Source: Strongylocentrotus droebachiensis (taxonomy: Eukaryota; Echinodermata; Echinoidea; Camarodonta; Strongylocentrotidae). Taken from it: a stretch of 64,000 bases of DNA. The notes beneath the pieces were generated by a model. The model was not told where the DNA came from. It searched no databases and saw only the letters and a list, made by a program, of their open reading frames with translations. Location: contig JAVYIG010001038.1 in NCBI GenBank assembly GCA_035222895.1, positions 186,001 to 250,000 on the forward strand. Direction: 5' to 3'. Position numbers and translations under genes: made by a program. Shown piece by piece: positions 11,545 to 22,400 of this stretch (positions are counted from its first letter, which is position 1; every line of letters begins with the position of its first letter).

Positions 11545-12934
11545 TTAGCTCGCTTGCATTGGGTTTGGAGGCGCATTGAATTTGTCGGCGGCTGTCCTGA
11601 TAATGGTTATGACATCCGCCTCTGATTGGCTAACAAAGTTGACCAAGAGCTTTACAAAAAATGTGATTAGTTCTTCATTGGTAGCTGTTGTCAGAAAATT
11701 GTCTTTTTGTTGAGTTGATCGCGTAGCCCTTTCTTTCATCGTTTTATCTTTAGTTGGTATTTTCGGGAGTTTTAGCTCGGTATGGTTGGATGCTTGGTTC
11801 GCTTGGTCAATGATTGGTTCGGGATTCCTATGGATTTGTGCCTGCACTACGGTTTGGGTTCTTCTTTTGTCTATGGTAATCCTGCTATCTTGATTTGGAG
11901 TTGGGATTGTGGAAGCCTGTTCAATGTTTTGTTGATTTTCAGTCAGTTTTTTAGCTGCCTGTGCATAGGTTAATTTGTTTACAATCTTTATTCTTTGAAT
12001 TTCTTTGGCTTTCTTAGCCACTTCGCAACCTTGATAGGCGGCTGAATGTTGCCCCCCACAGTTGATGCATGTTGGTTTGTCTTTGTGTGGGCAAACATCG
12101 AAGATGTGTTCCCTCCCGCACCTAACACACCTTTGTTTATCTCGGCATGTAGCTACCGTGTGGCCAAATCTTTGGCACCTAAAGCATCTCTTTACATAAG
12201 GAATGTACGGTCGAACCTCTATTTTTTGAAAACATAGATTGATTTCTAATGGCAGTGATTTCAATTCGAATGAAAGAATGACACTGCGTGTTGGGGAGGC
12301 GCTTTCCTGCGTTTCCATATCAGATTCTGATTTCTTTTGACTTTTTCTTACGATTCTTTTGACATTTACTACCTTTTGGCCTTTCAATTCAATCTCGATT
12401 TCCTTCTCTGTCATTTCTGTTGGGACCCCAGATATGACCCCTCTTAATAGGTTCGGTTGGTTGTTTATTTTTACTGGTATGTTCCCAATCAATTCGATTT
12501 CAGTGAGTCGTTTGTGTTGTTTGGCGTTGGTACATTTAACTAAAATTCCGGTTCGGGTGGGTTTTATGAATTCAGGGGGTGATCCACAGCAGTTTTTGAT
12601 AGATTTGGCGATGGTGATCAAACTGATATTTTTTTAGAGATTTTTCTCTGTCGATTGGGTTGATGAAGACTTTCAGGTTTAGTATTTTGGTGTCGGCTGA
12701 TGGGGTACGGAAGTCAGTAACATCTTGATATTCATACTCAGACCCAGAGGATGAGTTCGCCCTAAGAGATATATTCTCGACGCTAAGGCTTCCCTCGCGT
12801 GTTTTGCGCTTTTTCGGTCGTCTTCTAGACGACCCTACGGTTTGGAAATCTCCCTCAAGATCTGTATGAGGAGTGTTCGATTCAGAGTCGCCCACTAGTT
12901 GGGAATACAAGCCATTTGACGCCATTATTGGCAC
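11545..12934 (-). pseudogene. LINE B ORF1: gag-like CCHC RNA-binding protein, one frameshift
   Basis: The protein starts MPIMASNGL near 12,934 with a charged N-terminus and a basic RRRPKKRK segment, then crosses a single frameshift at a run of seven A (minus strand) around 12,626-12,633. It continues to 11,545 with an RRM-like middle region and three Cys/His knuckles (CFRCQRFGHTVATC, CVRCGREH...C, CINCGGQH...C). ORF1 proteins of I-like elements bind element RNA to form RNPs. The lone frameshift in a homopolymer could be a recent mutation or a sequencing error. The stop codon lies just upstream of the ORF2 endonuclease and overlaps its open frame. Confidence 0.8.
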
Positions 12935-13106
12935 GTGCCAATTTGGCGGGAAATACGAAATGAGTCGATATATCGGGGTGTTAGTTGTGCAAATCTATAA
13001 TGTGAGAAGAAAGCCCAAAATATTTGCTCACCACTATACGTATTCCAAGACGGAAAAGGGGAAGCAAAAGGGTGAGTCCAGAATTTCCTCTCCCATATAA
13101 GCAATT

Positions 13107-14153
13107 TCAGAAAAACACACAAGGTCCAAAATCAAGTTCAAAATGCAAGGAATTGGCGAGCAATCGGACAGCACGTCTTGACCGCTTGACCGCTAAGACG
13201 TGTGTGTCAGGCAACAACCCTTTTACAATTTTGCAAGATTCTTTCATATCTTTGCTACTCTCTATTTTATTTTGATAATAAGCCTTTTTCAACTTTTTAT
13301 TAAGGATATTAGCTTTGTTTCTCAATGAAGTATATTTCTTCCATAGAGCGATAGTTTTTTTTTCATTTCTGATGATATTGCATTTAATTTTATAAAATTG
13401 ACTTTTGCAATAGTCTCTATCTCTTGCTAATTCTTTATAAGCCGAGGTTATCCATGGAGACCCTTTAACTTTGTTACAAACTGATACATAGGGTGCATGT
13501 TTGTCAGAGAGTTTTAGAAAGACATCTCTAAACTTGTCCCACATAACATCAATATCAGTAACATTTATAAACATTTCACTCCAATCAATATCTTCAATAT
13601 CATTGAGAAATGCATTTTCATTGAAAAGTTTAAAAGACCGAAAGCGTGAAATTTGAGGCAACGAAATTGGTGTTTTTAGTTTTGTAACAACATATACTAA
13701 GGAATGGTAGCTAAACCCAATAGGCTGTACACCCGAGTATAATTCTCCTAGTGCCTTTGATACAAAAATCAGATCAATCAGGCGTTTACTGAAAGGAGTC
13801 ACACGAGTTGGCCTGTTAATGAGCTGCATTAAACACAGAGATTCACCAATTTCAGTTAACCTATTGGACAAAGAATTAACTGTTAGCATGTTACAATTTA
13901 AGTCACCAAGCAGTATTATTCTATCTGAGAGCGAAAATACTTGTTCTAGATTTTCCTCTAATTCTTCGAAAAAGGATACGGAAGAATTTGGTTTACGATA
14001 TATAATGCCCACGTACAAACTAGCTTCATTTCTGGGCTTTAATTCAATCCACAGTAATTCTAAGCATTCGCATTCTAAATCTTGCCTTCTTATGTAAGGT
14101 ACACTATTTATAATGTAACAACAAACACCTCCTCCTTTGACTGAAATGGACAT
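13107..14153 (-). pseudogene. LINE A endonuclease fragment
   Basis: Minus-strand frame encoding an endonuclease/exonuclease/phosphatase-type domain. It begins at KGGGVCCYI, well inside the domain, then gives IELKP, VGIIYRKPN, LLGDLNCN (metal-binding loop) and FVSK. The catalytic His motif reads SYHSLV where the family has SDH, so the catalytic Asp has been lost. After the EN it continues as a Lys-rich linker to about 13,210, where LINE B sequence starts; the remaining 30 codons to the stop are read-through into the LINE B 5' region. The first 13 bases at the 5' end belong to repeat Z. Confidence 0.8.
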
Positions 14154-14520
14154 AATGAACCAGTCAGAACTGATCTATGATGATTTAGGCTTGTTATCCG
14201 TCGTGTGCCTGACTTATAACCTTACAATCGAGTGGCAAATTGCGTCCAAAGTTCGACTTGTTGCACATGTGTTATATAGGCCATGGCGAGCTGGCGACCT
14301 ATTTTGACCAAATTACGGTGGGTAACCTTTCAAAAGTCAATGGGACATGAGGGTTCCAATGAAAAAGCTGGTGTCAACGTACGTCGGGGTGGATGTGCTT
14401 TTCGTTTAAACAAAAAATGAATTTGTAACAATTTTTTTGGGTAAAAGTCCATAGGCTAACATGTTAGGCTGCTGGACTCTGACGATAGGGGTGTTGTCCT
14501 ATGAGACCATTCGGAGCTAT
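14141..14520 (+). repeat. Right half of repeat Z
   Basis: Starting at GAAATGGACATAATGAAC, this matches in reverse orientation the 54,390-54,760 part of the intact Z copy, including GTCGGGGTGGATGTGCTTTTC-type sequence, TAACATGTTAGGCTGCTG and GACTCTGACGATAGGGG. It ends near 14,500. Confidence 0.75.
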
Positions 14521-14933
14521 ATGATCATCAATTATACCTTGTAACCTCTTGAAATTTAATGTGAGTCACTTTTTGCGTCATTTAAAATTAATACTTTCAT
14601 ACCGCGAAATTGGAAATCAATCAAATTAAAAAACACCCCCCTTTTCACGTGTTAACCTATGGTGAATGCAAGGCCGATATCACTGTCGGATCCAGGGGGG
14701 CTGCCCCCCCCCCCTGTGAAAAAAACATGAAAAACAAGTTAATTTTACCTTTTTTGGAGATCCCCCCCCCCCCCCGGCGCTCAAGAGGGGGTGGTGCAAT
14801 TTTTCTAATTTTCGAGGGCCAAACAAAAAAAATCAGTGCTCGGTTTCGTTTTTTCTGGGACGCACTGTATAATCATTAATATACATAATTTACTCGTTCG
14901 ACTTAAAGACGTTGGACCGTTCACATAACTATA
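14521..14933. repeat. Homopolymer-rich remnant with a solo hairpin-element terminus
   Basis: Contains long C and G runs (14,690-14,780). At about 14,838-14,871 is a terminus CTCGGTTTCGTTTTTTCTGG...GCACTGTA identical in type to the right end of the 14,934-15,813 element. It is either the remains of a second copy or part of a compound insertion. Confidence 0.6.
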
Positions 14934-15813
14934 CAGTGCGTCCCGGAAAAAACGAAACCGAGAAGTATCGATGTTTTATCATAACTTAATCACAACCATA
15001 ATTAATGAATGATACATATTTAGAAAGCTTAGAGACTCCTCTTTCAGTTGATGCTACTCAGGTGATGCATATTTCACGCATGAGTGATTAAAAGCAATTT
15101 GAAGGAAGGAAACCAAAAAGACATTTGGCGGGCGGTATCTGAATTTCGAAGAAAAATTCACATTTCTAGAAAGTTGAGTTTCTGCTCTTTCATATGACAC
15201 CTCAATCAGGAAAAATGAGCGAGGAATAACAAAGTTCTGTTTGCTTAAAGTAGCTCTTACATTTTCATAATTTTAACAAACGAATTCGTTTTCACTGGGT
15301 GCCTGCCGTAGCAAAAAGCAGATTTGACAAAAGACTTAACTCCGTTTCGTTGACAATCAGCCATGCATGAAGACTCTCGTCTACGGCTGATTGTCAAAGA
15401 AACGGAGTTAAGTCTTTTGTTAATTTCGTTTATTGATACGGCAAGCATCCGGTGAAAACGAATTCGTTTAATAAAATTATGGAAATGCAAGCACTACTTT
15501 AAACAAACAGAACTTTGTTTTTCCTGGCTCATTTTTTCTGATTGAGGTGTCATATGAAAGGGCAGAAACTCAACTTTCTAGAAATGTGAATTTTTCTTCG
15601 AAATTCAGATACCGCCCGCCAAATGTCTTTTTGGTTTCCTTCCTTCAAATTGCTTTTAATCACTCATGCGTGAAATATGCATCATCTGAGTAGCATCACA
15701 TGAAAGAGGAGACTCTAAGCTTTCTAAATATGTATCATTCATTAATTATAGTTGTGATTAAGTTATGATAGAACATCGATACTTCTCGGTTTCGTTTTTT
15801 CTGGGACGCACTG
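14934..15813. mobile_element. 880-bp full-length hairpin (foldback) mariner-type MITE
   Basis: The element starts CAGTGCGTCCCGGAAAAAAC and ends with its reverse complement, flanked by TA on both sides (14,932-14,933 and 15,814-15,815). The arms pair along their entire length to a 22-nt loop at 15,363-15,384, exactly at the centre. There is no transposase. TA target sites and CAGTG ends are typical of Tc1/mariner relatives. A few mismatches and small indels separate the arms. Confidence 0.9.
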
Positions 15814-15815
15814 TA

Positions 15816-16313
15816 TATATATAGGATTTTATTGAAATCAAACCATCAAAAACCAAGAGCAAACAGTCCGAAGACTGACAACTGTCTTGGGTACAAAATA
15901 TAATTTCAATCAAATGTACATAATAAAATAGCAGTAATGAATAAATACATAAGTTACATGAGTCAAAATATCAAATAACTAAACTATTATCACTAAATAT
16001 TGCAAAACGGACACATACACAATAACAACAATAAGTATAAATCATTACAATAACATCATAAGAGGGCTCTCGAGCTGTGCAATAACTAAATCAGGCACAG
16101 ATCGAGAGTCCATTCAAAAAGAAAACTGAAATGCATAAGACTGGATTTAAAAAGATCACCGGCGAAAAGAGGGGAATATGTCAGCTAAAAAATTATTTTA
16201 AAAAACACCTAGAACGTTTAAAAATGCGGCCTTGTATATAGCAGATATAATCATACTCGAGTTTCAAAACATTTTTTAAAGGGGTTTATATCAATTTTAT
16301 TGGGAAAGGTTAC
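15816..16313. other. Gene 2 intron sequence, no exon recognised
   Basis: AT-rich. The words TTTTATTGAAATCAAACC near 15,825 resemble the 3' end of an old minus-strand LINE, but no coding sequence supports this. Confidence 0.4.
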
Positions 16314-16494
16314 CTCCGCTGCTGATCAATGACACACTGCGTGGGATTCACGCTTCCAGGTATCTTGCCTAATTCGGAAACAATCCCATACAAGGCTTCT
16401 TCTCCTCCTACGGTTCGCCGCCTATATCCCGCGAAATAACTTGACCAGTAAAGCTCCTGCTTCTTCACGTCCATGGTGAGGCAAGGATATAAAG
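16314..16494 (-). CDS. Gene 2 exon 8: YWTD repeat
   Basis: Acceptor TATCAG before CTTTATATCC; donor GTAACC after CAGCGGAG (phase 2). The translation begins [19 protein letters not shown], the blade signature in which LYWSS stands for YWTD. The later [19 protein letters not shown] is less typical. With exon 7 it completes a blade ([16 protein letters not shown]). Confidence 0.75.
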
Positions 16495-19400
16495 CTGATA
16501 CATCATGACCATGTATAAAGAGCATAAAATAAGAGGTCAACGTAGGTAAATATACTACTGAGGTTATAACCAATAAGTTTTTATAACACTGACTTATCGA
16601 ACACCTTTTCTCTTGAATTGGGCGGCTTAACCCATTATTTACAATTTTACCGAATCACGGTCCATGAGACGACCAAAAGAGCTTCGTAGATGTCATAAAT
16701 ATATCATTGACCATGGATTGAAAAAAAAGAAACTGATTGATACCAATTTCACTTTGAATATGCTCATAGGATTTTAAATTATAAATTGGTATTAATGTCG
16801 GCATGCAGAAAATACCTTGAATAGGGATGTACGGGTCCATGAGCCAAGCCATTCATGGATTGTTAAGATGATTAATTATTTTCTTGACTTTCTAAAATCT
16901 GCAGTAAGACTTCAGTAATGTCCATATAGAGTATGAAGGATACACACATTAGTAAGATATGAACACATTCTAGATGTAAACACTTCTTGGGGACCACAGA
17001 TTGAAAATGTCGGCATTCGAAGAGTAATATCGTGGGTTGTCGGTCTATTGGCACGACTAAATTTATGTGCTGTTTAAAAATGAATCTCTCAATATGTATT
17101 TTGTCGGTGTGAACTTTGTCACTGGGAGATAATACTTCTAGTAAATGAACCCTACCTTCCCTTGTATTGGAGAGGAGTGTTCTGTTAGGCATTCCCAACT
17201 TAACCATCACAATGTCGAAAGTCATCTTACTCCACATGATACTCCAGTTAGGAGTCGCAAGATTTTCCCAAAAGAGTGCGTTAGCTCCGTCATCAAAAAA
17301 TATACTTCCGATCCTGGCGGAGCCCCCGAGCTCTATGAAACTCGAGAATACAAAGTCACTCATATTTGCAACCCAAAGTCCGGTCTTATCTGGGTTGACG
17401 ATAAGTAGTTGTACAGAAACATCTGCGAGGAGCACAAACAAACAAACCAATGAAAACATAAATTGAAATGAGAAAATGTATGTTCAATATGCCATTACCT
17501 TTCTGATGGGTGTAGTCAATATATCAATACTATATTCAAGAAGCTATATTCTATGGCTGTTTGAATGTCGTACTTTGAAGCTGTTTATGTCGTTTAACAG
17601 AAGTAACTCATCTTGGTACTTACCACAATCTGTGTCATCGTATCCCAGATCACACTGACATGTGTAAGCTGGCGTATGACCAGGAGAACCCATGCATGTG
17701 CCTCCATTGCGACAGGGGTTAGGTGAACAAAAGTATTCTAAACATGAGGCATAAGAAAGAAGCGTGTGAACTGTCAAAAAGTTTTGGATGGTCCTATACA
17801 TCATACGTATACTGATTAATGGACTAAATGTTTTCGAAAACAAAGTGACACGAACACAAACACACACCCGCGCGCCCACACACACACACCCTTTTTTAAT
17901 TTTAGTAATTTTGTTTTATTCCTCCAAATGTTATAAGAACAAGAACACCATATATAATTGAATACAATAAATAAACGTTTTCAATATTGATTGCCTATAC
18001 ATAAACATAATTAAACAAAAACTCATTTGCTCAAAGTACATACACATAATTTATAAGTCATTGTAGGTGTTAATCCCTCTATATTAAAAATCTAGAGGCT
18101 ATTTTACTGGTAGGAACAAAGTCCTGCTCCTCCCTGTACCCCTCCCTCATACATACAAACACATACATACAAACACATACACACAAACACACACACACAC
18201 ATACACACTACTCACTCAGGGGATGTCTGCTAACATTCACAACTTAATAAATATAGTAAGTTAACCAGGCTGCAAAGTAGAGCGCACATGCACACACACG
18301 AGCGCAACATGCCCACCACCCGACCACACTTCCACACGCATACCACACACTGTTCCTGCCTCCTCAGAATACCCAAAATTGGAGCGACAGAATAATAATG
18401 ATAATTAAAAATATTAATAAATGATTACAATAACTACAATAACCCAGTGTTAAAAGTTCGTGAAAACTTCACTTGTTCCCACTTCTGTAAATGTAAGGCT
18501 TATTTACCTGCCCTCCCTGCAATATTGTTTTCTTCTTCCCTAAATTCCAACAGGTCTTTTTGAAAATCACCCAAAGACAACATTACGGACTTTCCCCTGC
18601 ATATATATATATATATATCCAATATTTCATTGCAAAAATAATTGTATGAAATATATTTATTCGTGAGGAATTACCAAACAACCCTAAATGAATATCCACC
18701 AAATCTACAGAACTTAATTCCCTTAGCTCAAACTTAGCTATTAATTGTTCTGTCATAACCTTTGAACATGTACACACTCCCAGAACATGTGTAAATATGT
18801 TTCAATCTATTGGTTACAAAATTGGCACAAGTTATCTTCAACAACGTCGAATCTCAAGAAGTGTTCTCTAGTATATAGTGCTCCATGAAGCATTTTATAT
18901 TGAATTTCTTTTAGTCTGTTAACAAGAGTAACTTTCACAGACCCACTAAATATCTGAATCTAAATCTGAAAATCCCCGTCCATCGTGAATCTTCAATACA
19001 AATAATTGTGTTACTTCTCTATAAAATATTCATAAACCTTCCTCGATAATAAACCTCTGGAGAGCTTCACAGTACCGTTAAACTGCATTAAGATATCATA
19101 CTCTTTACATCCACTAAACCCCAGTTATCCTTTTTTCCGCTTCTCAGAATAGCTTCCCCAATCAACAAAATGTTGTTTCCTTTTAACCCTATGTGTTGAA
19201 AATGAGATATTGATTGCATGCATTTTCAGCAAAAATATCTTGAATTGAAATTATATTGCATTTAAACGAATTCTCATCAAAAATCATTTTTCTTATTTAA
19301 TAAGAATTTTGTATTGTTAAAAACAATAGGATTATTCTTTTCTTAACAATTCTTACAACCTTCCAACTCTTCCCATGCATTTATCATTACTAAATAGAAC

Positions 19401-22400
19401 GTAGGTAGGCCTACTTTCAAACTGAATAACTTGGACTCATACTTACACAAGAAAATAAACGTACCTCCTACCATCTTGAAGCAAAAATCAAAGTGTAGCT
19501 TCCATCTCATTGATTTTTCTCCGTACAATAGTCTTTTCAGCCATATTACACGTTTGGTTTTTACAAACGAGTCCAAATTTGCCATTCGTAACAACCCTTC
19601 ATACCCTTGATACAATATCAACCCTTGATACAATATTAATCTCTTTTAAAATTTGATCATTCCAAATAAATTCAAAACATATTTTCTATATTTCAGATAA
19701 AACTCACCTTGGAACCACTAGTGAAGCAAAAACTTTATTTAATTTACATAATGCATATATTTGTAATAAATGATTTTTTTTCTTCTCCAAATACCATGAG
19801 GTCCCTCTGTTTCCACCATCCGAGAAGTCTTTTAATCTTGCTTAAAATATCATTATACGCCCTCTGAGACTTTCGTTATGAACTCACCTGTTTCACAATG
19901 TGTACCAGTCCATCCATCCTCACATGCACACGTGTAACCATTCTCCTCATCCTGGCAAATACCTTGGTTGCCACAAGGCTGGCTGCTACACTCGTCAATG
20001 TCTAAAGCACAAAAAGACAGACAAACAGAGAATTATTTAACATGAATTTTAGGGTGTCGACATGTTGTTTTTCCGAAGGTTCGTAATTCCGGAGGTTCGT
20101 ATAACTACCAAGGTCCGTTATTCCGAAGGTTAATTCCGAACATGCCATGCAGTTCACGATTCCGAAAATGAAATAACCCGAACCCTGACTACACCCTTAT
20201 ATCATACATTAGCGTAGTACTAATTGGATGCTATCAGTTGAGCTTGAGTCTCATTTGAATGTGTAACTAAGGTTGTTACAGACGTGTATCAATCAGATAT
20301 GACTATTTACGTATGGGACCGATCTTTAACGTCACCATCCCAAATACGAGAGAATTATTTCATTCATTCCATTTGTATTCAAAAGTTGAATACATTGACT
20401 GACAAATCTGATTTTTAATCAAAATGAAATCAACAGTATAAGTTTTTAAACGTAGAGAAAAGGAATGTAATAATTTCCTTTTTGTGGCATTGTACTAATA
20501 ACTACCAATTACAGAGAAGCGGAATGAGCTGACCGACATTTTAAGAGGTGTAAGAGGACACTTTTTGTTAATATTTTTTTTTTGTCTCGAAATTTGAACA
20601 TTTGATATTTTGTCCCGTTGGGAGGGAGAGGGGTAAGGTCACCTTTTTTAGGTCAGCCATTGAAGAAAAAAAAAAATCACAAAGGGGGGGGGGGGGTTGA
20701 TGAAAAATACACACATACAAAACTTAAGTGGGGGGGTTTAACCCCCCCCCCGCCCCCCTCCCCCCTCGCACTTGTTGAAGTCTGAAAAACAAAAGATCTT
20801 AAAATAATATAAATATTATAGCAATGTCACACAGGCGCGGAACTACGGGGGGCGACGCCCCACCCCCCCCTCTCTTGCAACGAAAACAAGTTATCACGAA
20901 TTGGGCCCCCCCCCACTCCCCCACCAAAACAAAAGAAGAAAAATAAGGTGCTCTTACCCCTCCAAAGAATGGGAGGTTTAATGGTTACGAATTTTGTATG
21001 AGTCTGTGAAAAAAATAAAAACATTATACCATAAATTACCTGGTGTAGTAGTGGATTGCTGCGTTGTCGTCATGGCCGCTTTATCAAGATTTTCTAAAAA
21101 TTTGTAGACAAAAAGGAAAATACATGCAGTTATTATCATCATCAATGTTCTTGATAAAAACAGGACTTTTAGAGAGCAGTTGATTTTACACAAAAAGGAA
21201 AGTACAATATAGCAATGAATGGCCAATATGATAAAGCAATTATCGTTGTTCCTGACGTCAAATTATACAGTTGTGGTCTCTGCTGCATGACAGACTGGAA
21301 AGAGCATGAAGGTGCTGTTAAGAACTTTCAGAAAGCATATACATATATGAACTTTTTCACCAGAGATCTTTATAATGAGTTGTCCTTTCTAATGGGAGAG
21401 CATCAGTAAAGACTGAAGAGTACCAAAGCAGTGATGTTGTTTCGAATCCGGGACACGATTACCTTTAGTCATTGGATGAACAATAACCCACCCAAAATTT
21501 AGAAATCCTGAGAATAGATGAAGGCAATTAAATAGAAATGATATGTTGCTTGTCCATAAACGAAAGTAGGCCCACAAAGAGACATGGGCAGCGAAAGAGG
21601 AGAGGAAAGAGAGAAAGGAATAAAGAAAGAAAGAAAGAAAGAAAGTGGGACAGGCGGGAGGAGAGAACTAAGAAGACAATGACAGGGAGAGAGAGAGAGA
21701 GAGAGAGATTGGAGAGGAGAGGAGGAATGAGAGACGGAAAAGCGTTCAAATATTTTTTGAAGATAAATAAGAATAAAATGTGTCATATTATGTAGAAGCA
21801 ATGGCCTATGTGTATTATTTCAATGTTGCGAAGTTACCTACCACAACTGTTCCCTGTATAGCCTTCGGAGCAGTGGCATTTGAATCCGACCATAGTCTCC
21901 TCACACCAGCCGTTTGTGCATGGATTACTGAGACAATCTGTTCATCAAAATTGAAATAAAAAGACGGATGAATTGAACCAGAGCAAGTCGAAGATCATTG
22001 ATAATAATAATAATGATAATAATTATAATGACAATAATAAGGATAACAATAATAATAATGCACCCTAGCATGCTAAGATTTTTTTCATACCCGGGTACCG
22101 GTGGAGGAGGGTAAATATAATTTAGATTAATATCTTGCCAAAGGACACTAAGTGCAACAGCAGGACTCGACACGCGAACCATGTGATTCCAGAATCCAGA
22201 ATCCAGGACACCATCATTACGTCAGAAGTAATGGTGGTGTCCTAGATTCGTCGGTGGAATCACATGGTTCGCGCAGTTCGAGTCTATAGGCCTACATTTG
22301 TATCGGTTTGTGGTTATTCCATGCACCGACTACCATTGTACAAAATAATACGAATCCGATCTGTTTGTACAGGCCGCTCAAACCGCCTAATCCATGACAG

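Larger units (their letters stand above)
6180..13180 (-). mobile_element. LINE B: nearly full-length I-superclade retrotransposon
   Basis: About 7 kb with a short 5' UTR, ORF1 (gag-like, CCHC), ORF2 (EN-RT-RNase H), a long 3' UTR with an internal tandem duplication, and an AAC-repeat tail next to LINE A at about 6,160-6,178. EN, RT and RNase H in one ORF after a zinc-knuckle ORF1 is the layout of I-like and related elements. It interrupts LINE A, so it is the younger insertion. The exact 5' boundary (about 13,180-13,210) and target duplication could not be fixed. The 6,180-6,720 part of the 3' region has no recognisable content and may include another small insertion. Confidence 0.8.
4135..14140 (-). 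mobile_element. LINE A (CR1-like), split by LINE B and inserted in repeat Z
   Basis: Two minus-strand pieces belong together. The 5' piece (about 13,200-14,140) encodes the endonuclease and the 3' piece (4,135-6,165) encodes RT, 3' UTR and a TAAA-type tail. The protein breaks off after KIVKGLLPDT near 13,210 and resumes as NNIVIEGEIVSDP near 6,160, the expected EN-to-RT linker. The whole 10-kb block sits inside a copy of Z. The 5' end at 14,140 is truncated inside the endonuclease. The 3' UTR near 4,370-4,420 holds a GA-rich microsatellite. Confidence 0.8.
20002..21039. other. Gene 2 intron: repeat fragments
   Basis: Holds TTCCGAAGGTT-type repeats (20,070-20,160), a fragment of the 7SL-like SINE (20,272-20,345) and G/C homopolymer-rich debris (20,640-20,960). 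No exon recognised. Confidence 0.55.

Noticed and set aside
16655..16852. YWTD-like words (TKLFWSS) as an extra gene 2 exon
   Set aside because: A TGA lies before the only nearby donor and no acceptor is visible; exons 7 and 8 join correctly without it.
21528..21801. Open frames on both strands around 21.6 kb
   Set aside because: GA/GAAA low-complexity tract; no splice or domain support.
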